From Pogonophryne albipinna (lineage: Eukaryota > Chordata > Actinopteri > Perciformes > Artedidraconidae), in the NCBI GenBank assembly GCA_028583405.1, contig CM053253.1, positions 17,134,925-17,198,924 of the forward strand: a stretch of 64,000 nucleotides of DNA, read 5' to 3'. The notes under the pieces are model-generated. The model searched no databases and had not been told where the DNA came from. It worked only from the letters and a program-made list of their open reading frames with translations. Below, piece by piece: positions 50,203 through 64,000 of this stretch (positions are counted from its first letter, which is position 1; every line of letters begins with the position of its first letter). The translations under genes were made by a program, and so were the position numbers.

Positions 50203-52435
50203 TATGGGTCACTGGGATTAAGCTTTCTGCTAGGATTTGAAATGTCGTAAAAATAAAAACTAGTTTTCTTTGTTTGTGGAGAGAAATTACCGTTCACAAG
50301 CATCACAGACACTGTAAAGTTTCACAACTCTGCAATAAAACATTTGTCTCTTTTTTTACGATATTAGAGTTGTCCATTAAAAACAAAGCAAAACCCACTG
50401 AAAAGAGCGGAAGAGAGAAAAAACACACTGAACTAAAACCCAAAGTTTATTTGGCGTGAGCGTGACGTCTATTCAAGATGGAAACCACAGTTTAATCTGT
50501 GTAGTCCTTCATCTTTAAAGCTCCCATCAATAAGACAGAAAAGGCCTTCATGTGGGCGGACAGACTGCGCAGAGACAGGACTGGTCACCAATAAACAAAC
50601 AACACAGGATTCATGCAGGGACAAGAATGGCTAGAGGGAGTGTGAGCAAAGACAATGGCATGAATATCAGGCCATAGATGAAATCCAATTTAGACAGTGT
50701 ATGCATGATTGAGAATGTGACCATTCATGAACGTCTTGATATTAAGTTATGCGTGTTTATGTCTTGAATCATTTACATCAAGATCAGAAAACTGTGGAAA
50801 TAGGTTGTGTCATTTCAGAATATAATATTCAAAGCATAACAAGACTGTATGTCTACACTGACATTACTGTAACCAAAACCCCACTGAATATTTTATCCGT
50901 TATTATGGAGTGTAAAGCATTTGGATAAAGGATGAGGTTGACATTACTCTTGCAGAGGTTGTGGTGGTGTGTTTCCTTTCATTTCCCTCTGTGTTTAGGC
51001 TGAACCTGAAGCACCCAATGACGCATTTTGAAACAAAATGCACACTTTTTCACAATTCAGGAAACTGTAATGCACTGTGCGTCATTCGTACAAAGCAGGA
51101 ATCGCCTGAGCTTACTCTTTCAGTAGCAACTGTTTCTACCAATAGATAATAGATGTTTTGTTTAAAATCTGTATTGGTTATGATTTCAAAAATAAGTCCT
51201 TGTAACCTTTTTTCCCACATTATCTATCAATAAATGTTTACCTTTTCTACAGTATAAAATGTGTATAAAATGAAAGCTTTGGGCTAAGGCTTCCTACAAA
51301 TATCTAATAAGGATGTTTTTCTAAACAAATTTGAAACAGATATTGTACACCTGATAAATGATCAGGTGAAATCATTTCACATAATGAAGGACTTTCAAAC
51401 TATCCAATTGATTTATTTATAGCATTAAAATACCCAATATTTATTACTTGTGTTTCCTCATTTCCTTTTGTGTGTAAAATGAAGAACCAAATAATCCTGC
51501 AAACAACATATGGTACACCTAGCTAAGAACTAACTACACCTTTAGTATGTTTCTTAAACTTCCATAAAGTAACACATTATATGATTTCAGTTAAACTATT
51601 TTAAAGTAAAATCCCTTTTTTCTTTTCTCTGTTGCACCCTCCCTCTGTCACACACACATGCACTCACCATAGCGTTCCCTGACATATCTGACATGTCTCT
51701 GATCCACTCAAGCCACAGGTCTCTGGGTTAAGCATTTACTGAAATCAAATGTGTGTGTTTAGCCTTGGGTTACACACTCGATTGAATTAGAGAAAAGGTA
51801 CGCACGCACAACGTTACTCACACACACACTCACACACAGCCTCACAGGGACACAGATCTCTATTAAGTTAAAAAAAAAAGCTGAGTGTCTTCTTCCATTG
51901 CAAGGGCTTTTATGTGATAAGATCGTCTTGAGGTGCTCTCCTATGCAGGATTCCTGAGCACATCAAACAACAGTAAACCACATCACAGAGGCAGGAAGAG
52001 CTCAGCTCCATTAGCCAGCCCATAAAGAACATGTGTATGTGTAACAGGAGAGCTACGCAAGCCACTACAAAAGGTTTACACACATAGGACAAACATACAG
52101 AGGTATGCAGTCCCCTGTCATACTCTCAAATTGGTGTGCTTTTGCTCATACGTGCTCTTATGCTTACACCACAAACATTACTGTGCATGGTGTAAGTGGG
52201 CAACAAAGACTGTGTCATTGTTTATAGTTCTTGTAAAGACACACAGGCACACACACACCGCACACACAACTGGGTCTGAAGTTTAAAGTAATGCTCAGAT
52301 TTGTTTAAAGTGGCACAAGAGCAGGAATGGAATAATGGCTTTGTGACATGAAAAAACAGGAATTCAGGAATCTGTTTGGTGGCCAGATGGCAATCATTAG
52401 CTTTATTAGTACACAACTGATACAGACATACCCCC

Positions 52436-52586
<151 letters not shown>

Positions 52587-54722
52587 CCCACCCAACTCTC
52601 TCATTACAACTACAGCACTGCTTCATCTCTCCATCCTGTCCTTTTTCCCTTTTTGCAGAAAAGTGACGTCTCTCTTATGAGGTGTTAAGTGACAAAAGGC
52701 CAAAGAGACACCCAAATATGGCAAAAGAGAACCAGGAAGACAAAGAAAAGAGGAAAGGGCTTTTCATGGGGTAGAAGGAGAATGCAGTTGACCCAGATTG
52801 AATTGATCAGTTTATCTTACATTGATTTGAAACAGATCTTCACCATGTCTGCTGTCCAAGCCACAGACAGTGAGATATCACCCTCTACTCCGACTCGAAA
52901 CGATTCAAAATGGATGTCCATCACTCACTATGACTGGCCTTACTCTGCTATGACAGGATGTCTTAATCATCTACCGTGCAGATGTGAGTTAAAACGCAAG
53001 ATGAAAAATGTATAAATTGCATGTTTTAAACTGCATCAAACAATAGCAGGAAGAGTAAGTGGGTGTCGTAAAATGTGGACTGCGTCAAATGTAGTCCAAT
53101 GACAGAAGGAAATGGAGACACAGGGCCCACGCTGCTCTCTGCTGAACCATCGTAATATGAAATAATCCAGTGGATTAGGCCGACTGCTAGCATTACAGGC
53201 ATTCTCGTGCCAGTCAGCAAAGTTCTGCCCACCGAGGTTAACATTTAATCCTGAAGATGACATACACAGAAACAGTTTTATTGCCGCTGATGCCACACAG
53301 GGTACCAGCGCAGTGAGCATGCAAATGTTTCTGGGAACGATATGTGAAAGGGTGTGTGTTGTGGATGGAGGCTCATGGTAGCGCTATCCTTGTGTGGTAG
53401 AGGAGAAAGGGACTGGTGCATGGGGAGGGGGAAACAGGGGGTGTCCAGAGAGGAGTTATGCACTATGGCAGGCCCTAATTGCTTGCGGCTCCCGTTGTGT
53501 GTTTGGCTTTGTTTGAGCATGTCCAATACAACTAGTCATAGGGGAGCCTCTGCCAGAGCAAACACACAAACACAGTGCTGAACCATGGAGAAGGCTTTTA
53601 TGGTGTTGGAGACTTCAGTAACATGACACCTAGGGCAAACACTGAGTAATAAAGCAATTGTGGCCCATTGTTTAGATCCTCCTGGCATGGTGTGTTTGTT
53701 GGACATGGAGTGTCTCAGTTTCCTGACATCAGTGTCACTTTAGGAGCTCAATGCACAATAAACACACTTGCACGCACAAACACACAAACACAAAAAAGTA
53801 CACATACAGTATAAACACTTAATGAATTCATGCACATACACACATAAACACAAGCACGCCACAATGTAGACATCTCAACATGTCAGTCTCAATGTGTTTC
53901 GTGCCAGTGTTTCGCCCAACTTCTAAGCAGCTTCATGGTATTTCTGACTGCATGACTGCAGATAGAAGAGCTATAAACAATCCGTTTTTGCTTGCTAACT
54001 TTATTCCTCACACGCTCTTCACCTCCTTTTAAAGTTGATGTTCTGTGACAGACACATTTTTGTGCCTAAGTGTTTGTACATGTGTCTGTAGGGTTCCCAG
54101 CAGAGTCTATTTTTTAATTCTTTTTAGCTCTGAGGTGGTCTCCAGCCCATCCTCAGCACGGCAAATGAGAGCTGTTTGTCAATGCGCACCATGTCATCAC
54201 AGTGTAGCTGTAAAAAGGGCCCAGTATTTTTCAGTTGTAAGTCGTGCAAACGTTTTCTCTAGAGTATTTTTCCCCTCATGGCTGTGTGCCACTTTCTCTG
54301 TAATTATTTCTTCCTGTATTATCTTTGCATGTTTCAACTTCAAAGTCCAGGAAACCAAAAATACACACCTGTATTCTCTCTGCTGTAACAGTGGCGGGAG
54401 ACCTCACAACTCTGAAACAGACACCATGTTAACAATATTTACATTTCAGCTAAACAAATCTACACATGCACACAGTCACAGCAGGAGCCATAGCAGGCCC
54501 AGGTCTGTGTCTTTACGGTATAATTTGATTTAGCATCATTTAGCACTCAGAGAGAATGATTAGACATTTTGTATATAACCAATTGTTTGAATTAAGTATG
54601 CGGCCAGCAGCTTTATAGCTTGCTCTGTAGGTCGGTCTACAAACATTTCCCACCTTAAAGCAGCCAAAGCTTTCGCTATAGGAAGCTTTCATTTGTCATG
54701 GACTTCAGATGTTGGTAAGGTT

Positions 54723-54884
<162 letters not shown>

Positions 54885-55634
54885 ATGCATGCAGGTATTA
54901 CAAATGTGTGCTTTAAAGTGAATATGAAGATCGATCAAACAATCACTTAAAGGCACATTAAGAAGAAGCTTTCACATTGCTTATACTTGAGCATAAACTT
55001 GTATTATTTCTGCCTTGATAAGTGGTTTTAGGACTTTACAGAACTTCACATTACGTTTCGTTGTTCTGAAAACTGACATGATAGTGCTTTTCTGCCCACA
55101 AATTGGTGAGTAAATACTAATTGATATTCACATCAGAAATTGCAAATGTGTCTTTAATTCCATTTCAGTTTGACCTCAAATGTGTTGTAAAGACTAGCTC
55201 AACTTGCTTTTCTAACAGCTGCTAGGCTCCTGCTGTCTTCTGGACATTGTCACAAATAGTCCTTATTTCCATTAACTAATTAAACTCTTTTACAATGTGA
55301 TGTGTTAGTTGTAAATCAGTATGATCATCTGGAGGTAACTGGTTCAATCTGGGACACATGCCACAAGCAAATTAAGATGAAGTCTTCTCATTCACATGTG
55401 GGGTATACCCGATGAAGAGAAAAGCAATTTAAGGTTAGGCGAAAAGTGCAAGTGCATCGTTTTGTTTATGGAAGTCTCTGAAAAAATAAAGTTACATTCG
55501 GAGCTCATTTAGTAAATGATCTCACCCTCACCCGCAACTCTCCGATGTCGTTACACAGAACAGCACATCGTAATACTCTTTACTGCCTTGTCACAGCAAA
55601 CACACACACAAACAAACAAACACACACTCACTCA

Positions 55635-55636
<2 letters not shown>

Positions 55637-55700
<64 letters not shown>
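55637..55700. repeat. (CA)32 microsatellite
   Basis: Preceded by CTCA and AACA variant units. Confidence 0.97.
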
Positions 55701-55701
<1 letters not shown>

Positions 55702-56965
55702 TTATGCAAACCTCTTACGGAGCCTGATGTATATTTAACATTACAACAAACCTAATTTCCTACTAAAACTCTAAGAAACAAATTAAAGTGACCACAGATA
55801 CAATGACCATTTAAGATTTCAGAAAAGCAAGAAAAAACAAACAAAAAGATTCCCACACATACACGCACATGTAACCATATCCAGCAAAAGCACTGAGTGC
55901 AAGCCATTGTTAAAATAACCATGATGTAATCTAGGGAGCTGTCTCGGCTGTGTCTGTGTGTGTTATCTAACTGGAGATCAGTGGGTCTGTCAGCAGCATC
56001 TGACTGCAAACTACCGCTGGTCTCTTTATTAAAAAACAGACGTATGCTGGAATCCATGCACAGGTGTTAGGGTCGGCCAGTGCAGTATGTGTTTATCTGT
56101 GTACGTTTTCTGTGGATCAGTTAAATCACGTTTATGAGAAAAAGCAGACAGAACATAATGAAGGCGAAAGGAAACTGGATTCCAATAAGATGACCTGAGG
56201 CAAGGAGTTCAAAGGTATAAGAGTGAGTGTACTTTTGACTGTAGTGATTACAAGGCACACACTTCTGCTGTGTCATGCTTACCTGCTCGTGCATGTGCCC
56301 GTGCGTTTGCAGCTTCAATTTTCATACCCTTGTAAAAATGTTAAACACATGCATTCAAATCTTTAACGAACAAGAAGAGCCATTATAACAAGAGCGCGAG
56401 TAGATAAATAATGTGTCTTCTTCACACGGAACGTACTCACAACCTGTGTACTTTAAAGTTGGGTATGTCTCTATTGGGAATTCACAACGACTGACGAACA
56501 AGCGAGTGCAATGACACAACAGGCTCCATGTACCAGAGGTGAGATCTGTCTACACTAGCTTCAACGTACAAATTACCCAGATTATAGAGCGGTGTGGTCG
56601 TATATGTCTGTGTGTGCGTGTGTGTGCATGTGAGTGTTCTTGCATATCTTAGTGTCTGCTGTGTGCTTGTACTGATACACCTCGACACAAGTGTATCTGT
56701 CGTGTGTTTGTTTGCTTCAAAATGTGTGTATTCCTGTGCTTATTGACAGGTAAATAATAGTGAGATTTATTTTTACTTTTTATATTTCTTTATCAGAAGG
56801 CCAGGTAGTAATCATGTTACTCTTTGATCCCATGATCCTCACGGATCTGTTTAAATACACAGCAGACCTGTCCAGACCTGGCAACAGCTCCTCTAATCAG
56901 CAACCTCACCCAGCCTGCTGTGTGTGCATGTGCGTGTATATATTATGTGTCTGTGTGTTTGAATA

Positions 56966-56992
56966 TGTGTGTGTGTGTGTGTGTGTGTGTGT
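56966..56992. repeat. Short (GT)n array
   Basis: About 13 units. Confidence 0.95.
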
Positions 56993-57786
56993 CTACTGTA
57001 TGTCTATCCCTCTCTGTCTGTCTGTCCCTCTCATAATTTCTTGCTTTGTGTATATGTACATGTTCCCACTTACACACTTTAAAGCTGGGCTAATGAAGTC
57101 TGTATAGTTAGTATGTGGTCGGAGTGTGTTTGTGTAGCAGACTGTAAAGGAACCATGTGGTTCCTGCTGCTTCGACACAAAGCAGAGCAGTTTGAGTCAT
57201 TTTGGTTTTACTTCCATTTTATTATCCCTTATTAAAAGAAAACCAAATTAACCAAGGTTGAATTCAGAGGATTGATAATTATTAGCAGATGTGTGTGCAT
57301 GTGTGTGTGCTTAATTTATGGGCTAATCTACATACAGGCTGCTTTGAAGTTGCAAGTGATACTGCATTAAATGTGTGTTTACATACATATTGTATTGCAC
57401 TGTGAGATATACTGTATGTTGCAGTAATTGTGAATAAGACATTTAAAAAAAATGTTTTACTTAGATAATAAGTCTGTCCCAAACAACATTTGGTTCCGGT
57501 TTCCTTCTGTGAAAGTAATGGAGCTCTCTATGGGAGGATATTGTGGGTATTGTAATTCTCTCTTGGTTTGCAGCTTTTATAATAGTTGAGCTTGTGAGGC
57601 TGTGATTGGAAAACACTGTGATTGGTTGATGGAGTGTGGGGTGAATGTTAGTGTGACCATGTGTGTCCTTTACACAATGACGGGAACTCCACTGGTCAAA
57701 GCTCCAAGGAAAGCTATAATTCTGAATTCTATTGGACTGAGTATTACAGGCCAATAGAGAGTGCACACATCTCTCTCACACGCACG

Positions 57787-57788
<2 letters not shown>

Positions 57789-57865
<77 letters not shown>
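57789..57865. repeat. (CA)38 microsatellite
   Basis: Uninterrupted; only about 180 bp from the next, opposite-phase (TG)n array. Confidence 0.98.
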
Positions 57866-57867
<2 letters not shown>

Positions 57868-58044
57868 AACTTGCATAGAGTAAAGTCCTAGCTGTGCTGT
57901 AGTAACCACATTAATTGGCTTGTGTAATTGTCTGGCAAAGCATTGTGGGAAACAGCCCATACAGATCTGTCCCTTCACCTCAAACCACTTTTTAAACATG
58001 GACTCCCCTCGTCATGACAGTGCTATCCAGGAAATTGCTGAACA

Positions 58045-58228
<184 letters not shown>

Positions 58229-59714
58229 ATTCTCTGATCACCAGTATGTGTGTGTCTCTATGGCTCCTTTAAGGGAAGTGAGTGTGGTGGCCTCCCATTC
58301 CACCGCATGTCGTCTGTGGTTCAGCTGTGGTCCACCGCCAGGCCCTACATTTGGAACACAGAGAAAATACACCAGGGGTACTTGCTCCCACTGTTTTCTG
58401 GACCCGTCTTTCATCGGTTTGTGTGTGTATTTCGGTTACACATTTGTGTGAGCGTACTTGTGTAATAGTGCGCCACAATGTTGTACTCTCTGCCCTTGAT
58501 ATTTTAAGGTTTTTTTGGCCCCTCTTCATGAGTGTGCGCTATATTTCCAGGCGGCAGTTAGATGACCGGAGTGAGAGAACCCGTACAGAGGACAGGAAAG
58601 GCAGAAGGAATGAGGAGAGAGGAAAGCAAGGCGGGTAATTGAAGGGTTCAGGGTAATACTTAGGCCAAGGATGGCTGTTTCAACGTGTTTGCATAACCTC
58701 CTTGAACTTAATATTTAGCCCCACTCAGGAGTGAGTATAGGGCACAATAGAGCCAAATAGAAAATGTAAGAGGTAGAGAGAAGTCAATTGATAGAGAGGT
58801 CCAAGTCCAAGGCGGAGGTGATGCCATTCTCTCCTCCGATGAGTGGCTCCTCTCTTTGATTATCGGAAAAAAAGGGAGGGGAGAAGGAGTGATGGAATGA
58901 AGATGGAGAGAGAAATATTCTTCCTGTTCAAGAGCCTGTGATAAACTGTGTTTGACAGAGGGTTATTTTAACATGGTGCATTACACAGGACAATACAGAA
59001 GACCTCTATTTCAAATGACGCAATGCAGAAGGTGTCCTCTTGGTATTTTCAGTTTACATTACTGACTGTTTAAAGCACAGACTTTACTGAAGCTCCTCTC
59101 AACCTAGAACAAAAAAGGGGTTAATAAATAGAAAATACATTTTCTATCTAATGACGGAAATGATTAATAATCAACTAGTATTCTTCAATAATAATAATCA
59201 ATTAATCACACTTTTTAGATGAAAGGATTTGTTTTTTCACATTTGAATTTAATTATTTACATTTTTGGAGGGTTGGACAAACATGAAGGAATATTCAGAT
59301 ACATTGCAGCAAAATAAGAATGTTTTCTAGGGACTAAATGATTAAACAATAATAAACATAATTGTGCTTTCTTATTTTCAACAAACATCATATATTTTTT
59401 ATATAATATGACCTCAACAAAACAACCCTTCCTGTGTCCCCTATTGTATAGTCTAATTGTTTTAAGTAAAAGAATGGCTGGGGGTCGATCAGAGACGGAC
59501 AAGACAGGGGGGTGGCATAACTCATCAATGTTTAGACTGAAGCCTTGGTGCTCTTTCTTAACAAGATGCATACGTGTGTATCTTTATCCCTGTCCTCTTA
59601 TGTATGTATGTGTGTGTGTGTGTGTCCTTACAGTAGTGTGACTGGAGCAGTGTTTCTCGTTCTGTGACCCTCACCTCTCTCTCAGATGACAGGGAGCTTT
59701 AAACAACCCAGCTG

Positions 59715-59715
<1 letters not shown>

Positions 59716-59781
<66 letters not shown>
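59716..59781. repeat. (TG)33 microsatellite
   Basis: Uninterrupted. Confidence 0.98.
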
Positions 59782-59782
<1 letters not shown>

Positions 59783-60592
59783 CCGTGAGGCAGGGGAGCC
59801 CTACATGTGTGTGGTACAGTACAGCCCCCTGTCTTGTTTCTTGGGGCCTTGGGGAGACACTGTCAGTCAGCTGAGGGGTGATAAAGACAGAAAACAAACT
59901 CTAAGAGAATGGAAAACCCCACTCTGCTATTTGTGGGATCCCTGGAGGTTCAGGGTCAAAGCTCACCTTATTGGTAGAAGCCGTGTAGGAGGGCCTTGTG
60001 CCAGACAGCTCGGTAGGCTGAGAGAGGCTTCGGCTAATCCGATGTGCATTGTGTTTTGCTTGCCTCAAAGTGAAAGACTGAGGTTGGACAGGAAAAGAAA
60101 AGTATGGCCAGACATGCACTCAAGCAAAAACGGGCACATATGGAGACACCCAAGGTCGTCCTAATGGGAAAGAGCTGACAGTGACATCATCATCATCACT
60201 GACATCCCATGAGGCCTTGTTTATTTATCTATCCTGTTTTTACAACAACAGGCCTCCGCCTGACCCCAGAGCCTCAGTAGGTGATGGAGCAGGAAGTGAG
60301 AGAGGACAGCCATCCATCGTTCTTTCAAAGCCAGACAATTAGTTTTAAGCTAAATAAAAAGTTCATTGATTGAATAATCTCGAACACAAGATTCAGATTG
60401 ATTTTCTCATTTTACCCTCTTGGAAAGAAGTACACATTGTCAAAAATGTTAACTATTCCGTCAAAACATATTAAATTTAAATCACATCCTTATGTCTGTT
60501 AGATAATGTCTTTGCATTGACAAGATTGTCTTTGTTTTGAGAAAAGTTATAATGCTGCTTTCATCTGATTTGTCTGTATTCATTAAAAACGA

Positions 60593-60698
<106 letters not shown>

Positions 60699-63600
60699 CC
60701 ACACACACAGCCACCTGGTCTCTCTCTCAGTTCCTCTCTGTCTGGGTTTCTCTATCTGTCTCCCCCTGTCTCTGGCTGGAATGCAGCGGTGGCCGTCTGG
60801 TCCTGCTCATCTCTGGGAGCAGTCGGCCATCTCTCCTCGTCCCTGCTCCCACTCTAAACATTTGGCTAGTTTTGGCAGATTTGTTGATTTTTGTCCCCTC
60901 GTATTTTCCCTTTTTGTTGCTGTAAAACTGATACATACTCTTTCAATTAGACCACCCCCCATCCCCCCACTAGTCAGAGCACTAGGGTGGGAGTGGGGTT
61001 GAGCAGAGTAAGTGGGATGTATATTTTATTAGTCAAGTGAAAACACACACAACCTGGCCCAGTTCTGGGAGAACCATCTGCTGGCATGGATTTTTCTTGA
61101 GAAGCACAGCTCAAGGTTAGAATTTAAAGTTTAGCATTCTTGGTAGACGCTCAGGATTAGCATGTAATCTCTAATATAGCTGCTCAAGAGGAATATTGGA
61201 GTTGACATGAATTTCTTTAAACAAGATAGACATGCAAGTTTGATTTGTAGTGAGTACGAATACTCACCCTGACTCATCGATTAAAATGAATAATGGCTTA
61301 AATCCAGGCAAACATACAGAGGGAAGTTGGTAAAAGGTCCATCTGGTATGTGGCTGGCTTCAGGTTAGCTGCTAAAGGTTAGCATTGAGCTAATCCTGAG
61401 GTAGACAAAACTTGGACCTCCTGAATATATATGAACCCGACATTTGGAGTTAAAACACAGATTTACCATCTGAACTGGCTTTGCAGTAACCTTACTAAAT
61501 GAACCCAGAGCGTGTGTTTTTTGTTGGAAATGGACATGTTTCCTACCTCCTCAGTTGTAAATAACACAGTGTTCCAAGGCCATAAATAATAATGTCACTC
61601 AACCATGCCCCATTCTCATGTCCTCTGCTTGCTCTCACCACAGGCCTCTAGTACCGTTTAGCCAGGGGCCCTCAGCCTTGTGCTGCACCTTCACACACTC
61701 ACAATCAAGGAACAGCCATACTGTAAAAGCAAGTGCAATGTTTCTGCAGAGTCAGACAGTTGAGTGGTGCAAGGGCATGATCACAAACTAGAAGATTCAT
61801 AATGGATGTTCTGGGAACACACATTAGTGGGCTCCCCATGTTCTTGCTAACAAAATACATCACACATGCACATGAGGAAATGTAAGTACAAATGTGTGCA
61901 GGCAAATGCATGCACACATGAACACACTGCACTTACTGTAGGGGCAGACAGTATTGATGGTTCCCTCGGGCATCACACGGACGCATCTGTTTCTGTCCCT
62001 CTGACTCTCCACACTCATAATTTCAAGTAAGTCATAACACAAATTATAAACACATATCCTTCAACCGTGACGCCTAGGAATAACAACATGGAGTGCGCTG
62101 AGCTGATTTAGTGTAGGCAAGGGCTCTTAAATCTTTACCTTTGCTCTTTTCTTCCCTTCCTTCTCTCATTTTCTTCCCTCTTTCCCCCCGCGTGCAGCAC
62201 AGGTGGTAGTCACTCTTGTCAAACACATACTTCTCTTTCTTATCTATTGCCTTCATCTCTTGCCATCTCTTTTTTATATATATGTTCTTGAGCAATGGGT
62301 TCTTCCTAACGTCCGCTTTCTTTGAAATTGGTTTGTGCAAATGTATGCGTTTGTGTGCTTATGCTTACTCTTGACCCCATCTTAACCCTTTGTCACCCAG
62401 AAATCTGTCTGACCTGCCAGTGTCCTGTCTGCCCTGTGACATCACAGTCCGTAGACAGCAGTCCCGCCTCCAATAGGTCTTCATCAAAGTCTTCTCTTCT
62501 CATTTTTCATCCCTTTGTTCATAATTATCTCGTCCCGCCTGACGTGTCCTTACCCTTCTCTTATTCCAACTTTTTCATTTCAGTTTTTCTTTCCATATCG
62601 TCTCTGCTGACCCCTCTCCCCCTCCCTCCTTTCCATCTCACCTCTCATCGCATGGTCATGTACTTTAGCCATCCATCTCCCACCTCTGCAGATCCAAATG
62701 TCTCAATATGTCCCAGGGACCATGAAGGTTCAATTGGAATCACATGTTGTAGTCGAGCTGAGAATTTCACCCCTTATAAATAAGATGTCAGTCCTGCCTA
62801 TGCTTTTTCCACAGAGGCTTGCATACCCCCTCTATAATACTACTCTATATCACTAAGTAAATACTATGATATTTACATACATGAATGCACAACTGTTTAT
62901 GTAAACATTGTATTTAACTTGTCAGCTAAAATACCGTTATCTCATAGAAAGACTAAAGTAAGAACGAGTTTTTAGACCAGATATCCAGCAGTGATTATGG
63001 GATTTATTTGTCTTTTTATTGGAGAACCTTATGACTTCTCAGTGCACGGGGTCTGACTTTTATGAAGACTAATTACAAGTTTGTCATGAAAAACCATTTC
63101 ATTTCTGCCCTTTCAATTCCGAAAGGAAATGTAGATAATCCTCTGTTTGTCCACGACACGCCAAGGCTAAGTTAAGAAGGGAGTGAGACAAGAGGGAGAG
63201 AAGGGAGAGGGTTCACCCACTCAAGCTCAAGATCTGCCAGTAGATACAGGGCAAGCATTTGTCTTAGTTTGTGCGTGTGTGTGTTTGTTTGTGTTTGTCT
63301 AAAAGATGAACCCTGTCTGCTAGATTCATGTACATTGCAGTGTGGACTAAAACTAAGGCCAAATGGCCACTCAAATTAGATGTGATTAAATACTCCAGTG
63401 TGATTCAGGCTCAAAGACTGTAAGTAATACTAATTAGCACACACACTTACACACTCAACCACTGATTGAGGATGTGGAAGACAACATTTACAGGCTTGCT
63501 TATCATAATAATGCCCCGCTTTTATTGTTTTAGGAAGACATCACTCAGCAGAATCCTGCAGTACCACTAGGAGAGCACCCACAGAGAGACAGCTCTGTAA

Positions 63601-64000
63601 TCGACTGTGTTAATTTAGAGCCTGGAAGTGATTTAGCCTGCACTGATGCATGGCAACCACTTTGGTTTGGGGGTTTAATTTAGTCGGGTTCACAACTGTC
63701 TCAGGGTCTATCAATCATTTTCAGTTGGAAAGTCTGTACCTGTGCTAGGGAATGCAGGGGTGATGCAGAACACCTCTCCGTCATAAAAACACAACATACA
63801 GTAATTATTGTAGCTTCCTTGTAGAGGTCTGCAATTGCTACAATGCTAAAGACAATGATTACATTGTCAGAATGTACAGAGGAGACTTGGCTTTCATGTT
63901 AGTTTTTTTTAGCTGTGGTTTGTTACACACTTCATTATTATCTTTTTTTAGTAAGTAATCAAACAGCCACATTGTGTCCGTCCTCAATTCAGCATTTGAT

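Noticed and set aside
59721..60164. 147-codon open frame downstream of a (TG)n array
   Set aside because: Part is microsatellite translation and the rest shows no domain or coding bias; the block is treated only as possible regulatory DNA.
63533..63690. Open frame EDITQQNPAVPLGEHPQRD after TTGTTTTAG near the window end
   Set aside because: Phase does not fit the ERC2-like chain, no homology is visible and no donor was found before the stop.

Overview
The window reads as gene-poor vertebrate intron and intergenic DNA, most likely from a ray-finned and probably percomorph fish. The grounds are very dense (CA)n/(GT)n microsatellites (about 20 arrays in 64 kb), long introns with GT..AG boundaries, and interspersed repeats of teleost style: a LINE whose 3' end carries ATTG-type tetranucleotides, and degraded copies of other common fish retroposon ends. 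I see no bacterial-type operons, rRNA, tRNA or CRISPR. Nearly all long open frames are translated dinucleotide repeats.

The main gene is on the + strand. Seven exons or exon candidates between 15312 and 39835 encode about 302 codons from the middle and later coiled coils of an ELKS/Rab6-interacting/CAST (ERC) protein, the presynaptic active-zone scaffold. Residues such as KTRQELDATK and the NIE..R..P block resemble ERC2 (CAST) more than ERC1, judged from memory of those proteins. Four exons are firm (15312-15449, 25005-25198, 35932-36071, 39675-39835), one is firm but has a divergent end (19332-19520), and two short ones (24210-24251, 31815-31855) are inferred from splice sites and reading phase. 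All seven join in one open frame. The copy looks divergent: one conserved ERC exon was not found and another seems cut to 41 nt. The 5' and 3' ends of the gene lie outside the window; from 39836 to 64000 I found no further convincing exon.

Left of this gene, on the - strand at about 1267-2290, is an unrecognised coding-like unit. Its intact part is a charged coiled coil of eight consecutive 14-residue repeats with a 70-residue higher-order period, ending in a short hydrophobic segment. Upstream the coding signal jumps between frames, so it is probably a pseudogene, or else it holds assembly indels or unrecognised introns. A perfect 19-bp inverted repeat lies in this part.

At 46741-49425 is a 5'-truncated, inactivated LINE (L2/CR1-like) on the - strand. 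It is split by a 915-bp non-autonomous DNA transposon (48325-49239) with terminal inverted repeats, a TTAA target duplication and a large internal palindrome. The rest is intron or intergenic DNA with microsatellites, purine or pyrimidine tracts, degraded retroposon ends and a few stretches that look like conserved regulatory DNA, which cannot be confirmed from one sequence.
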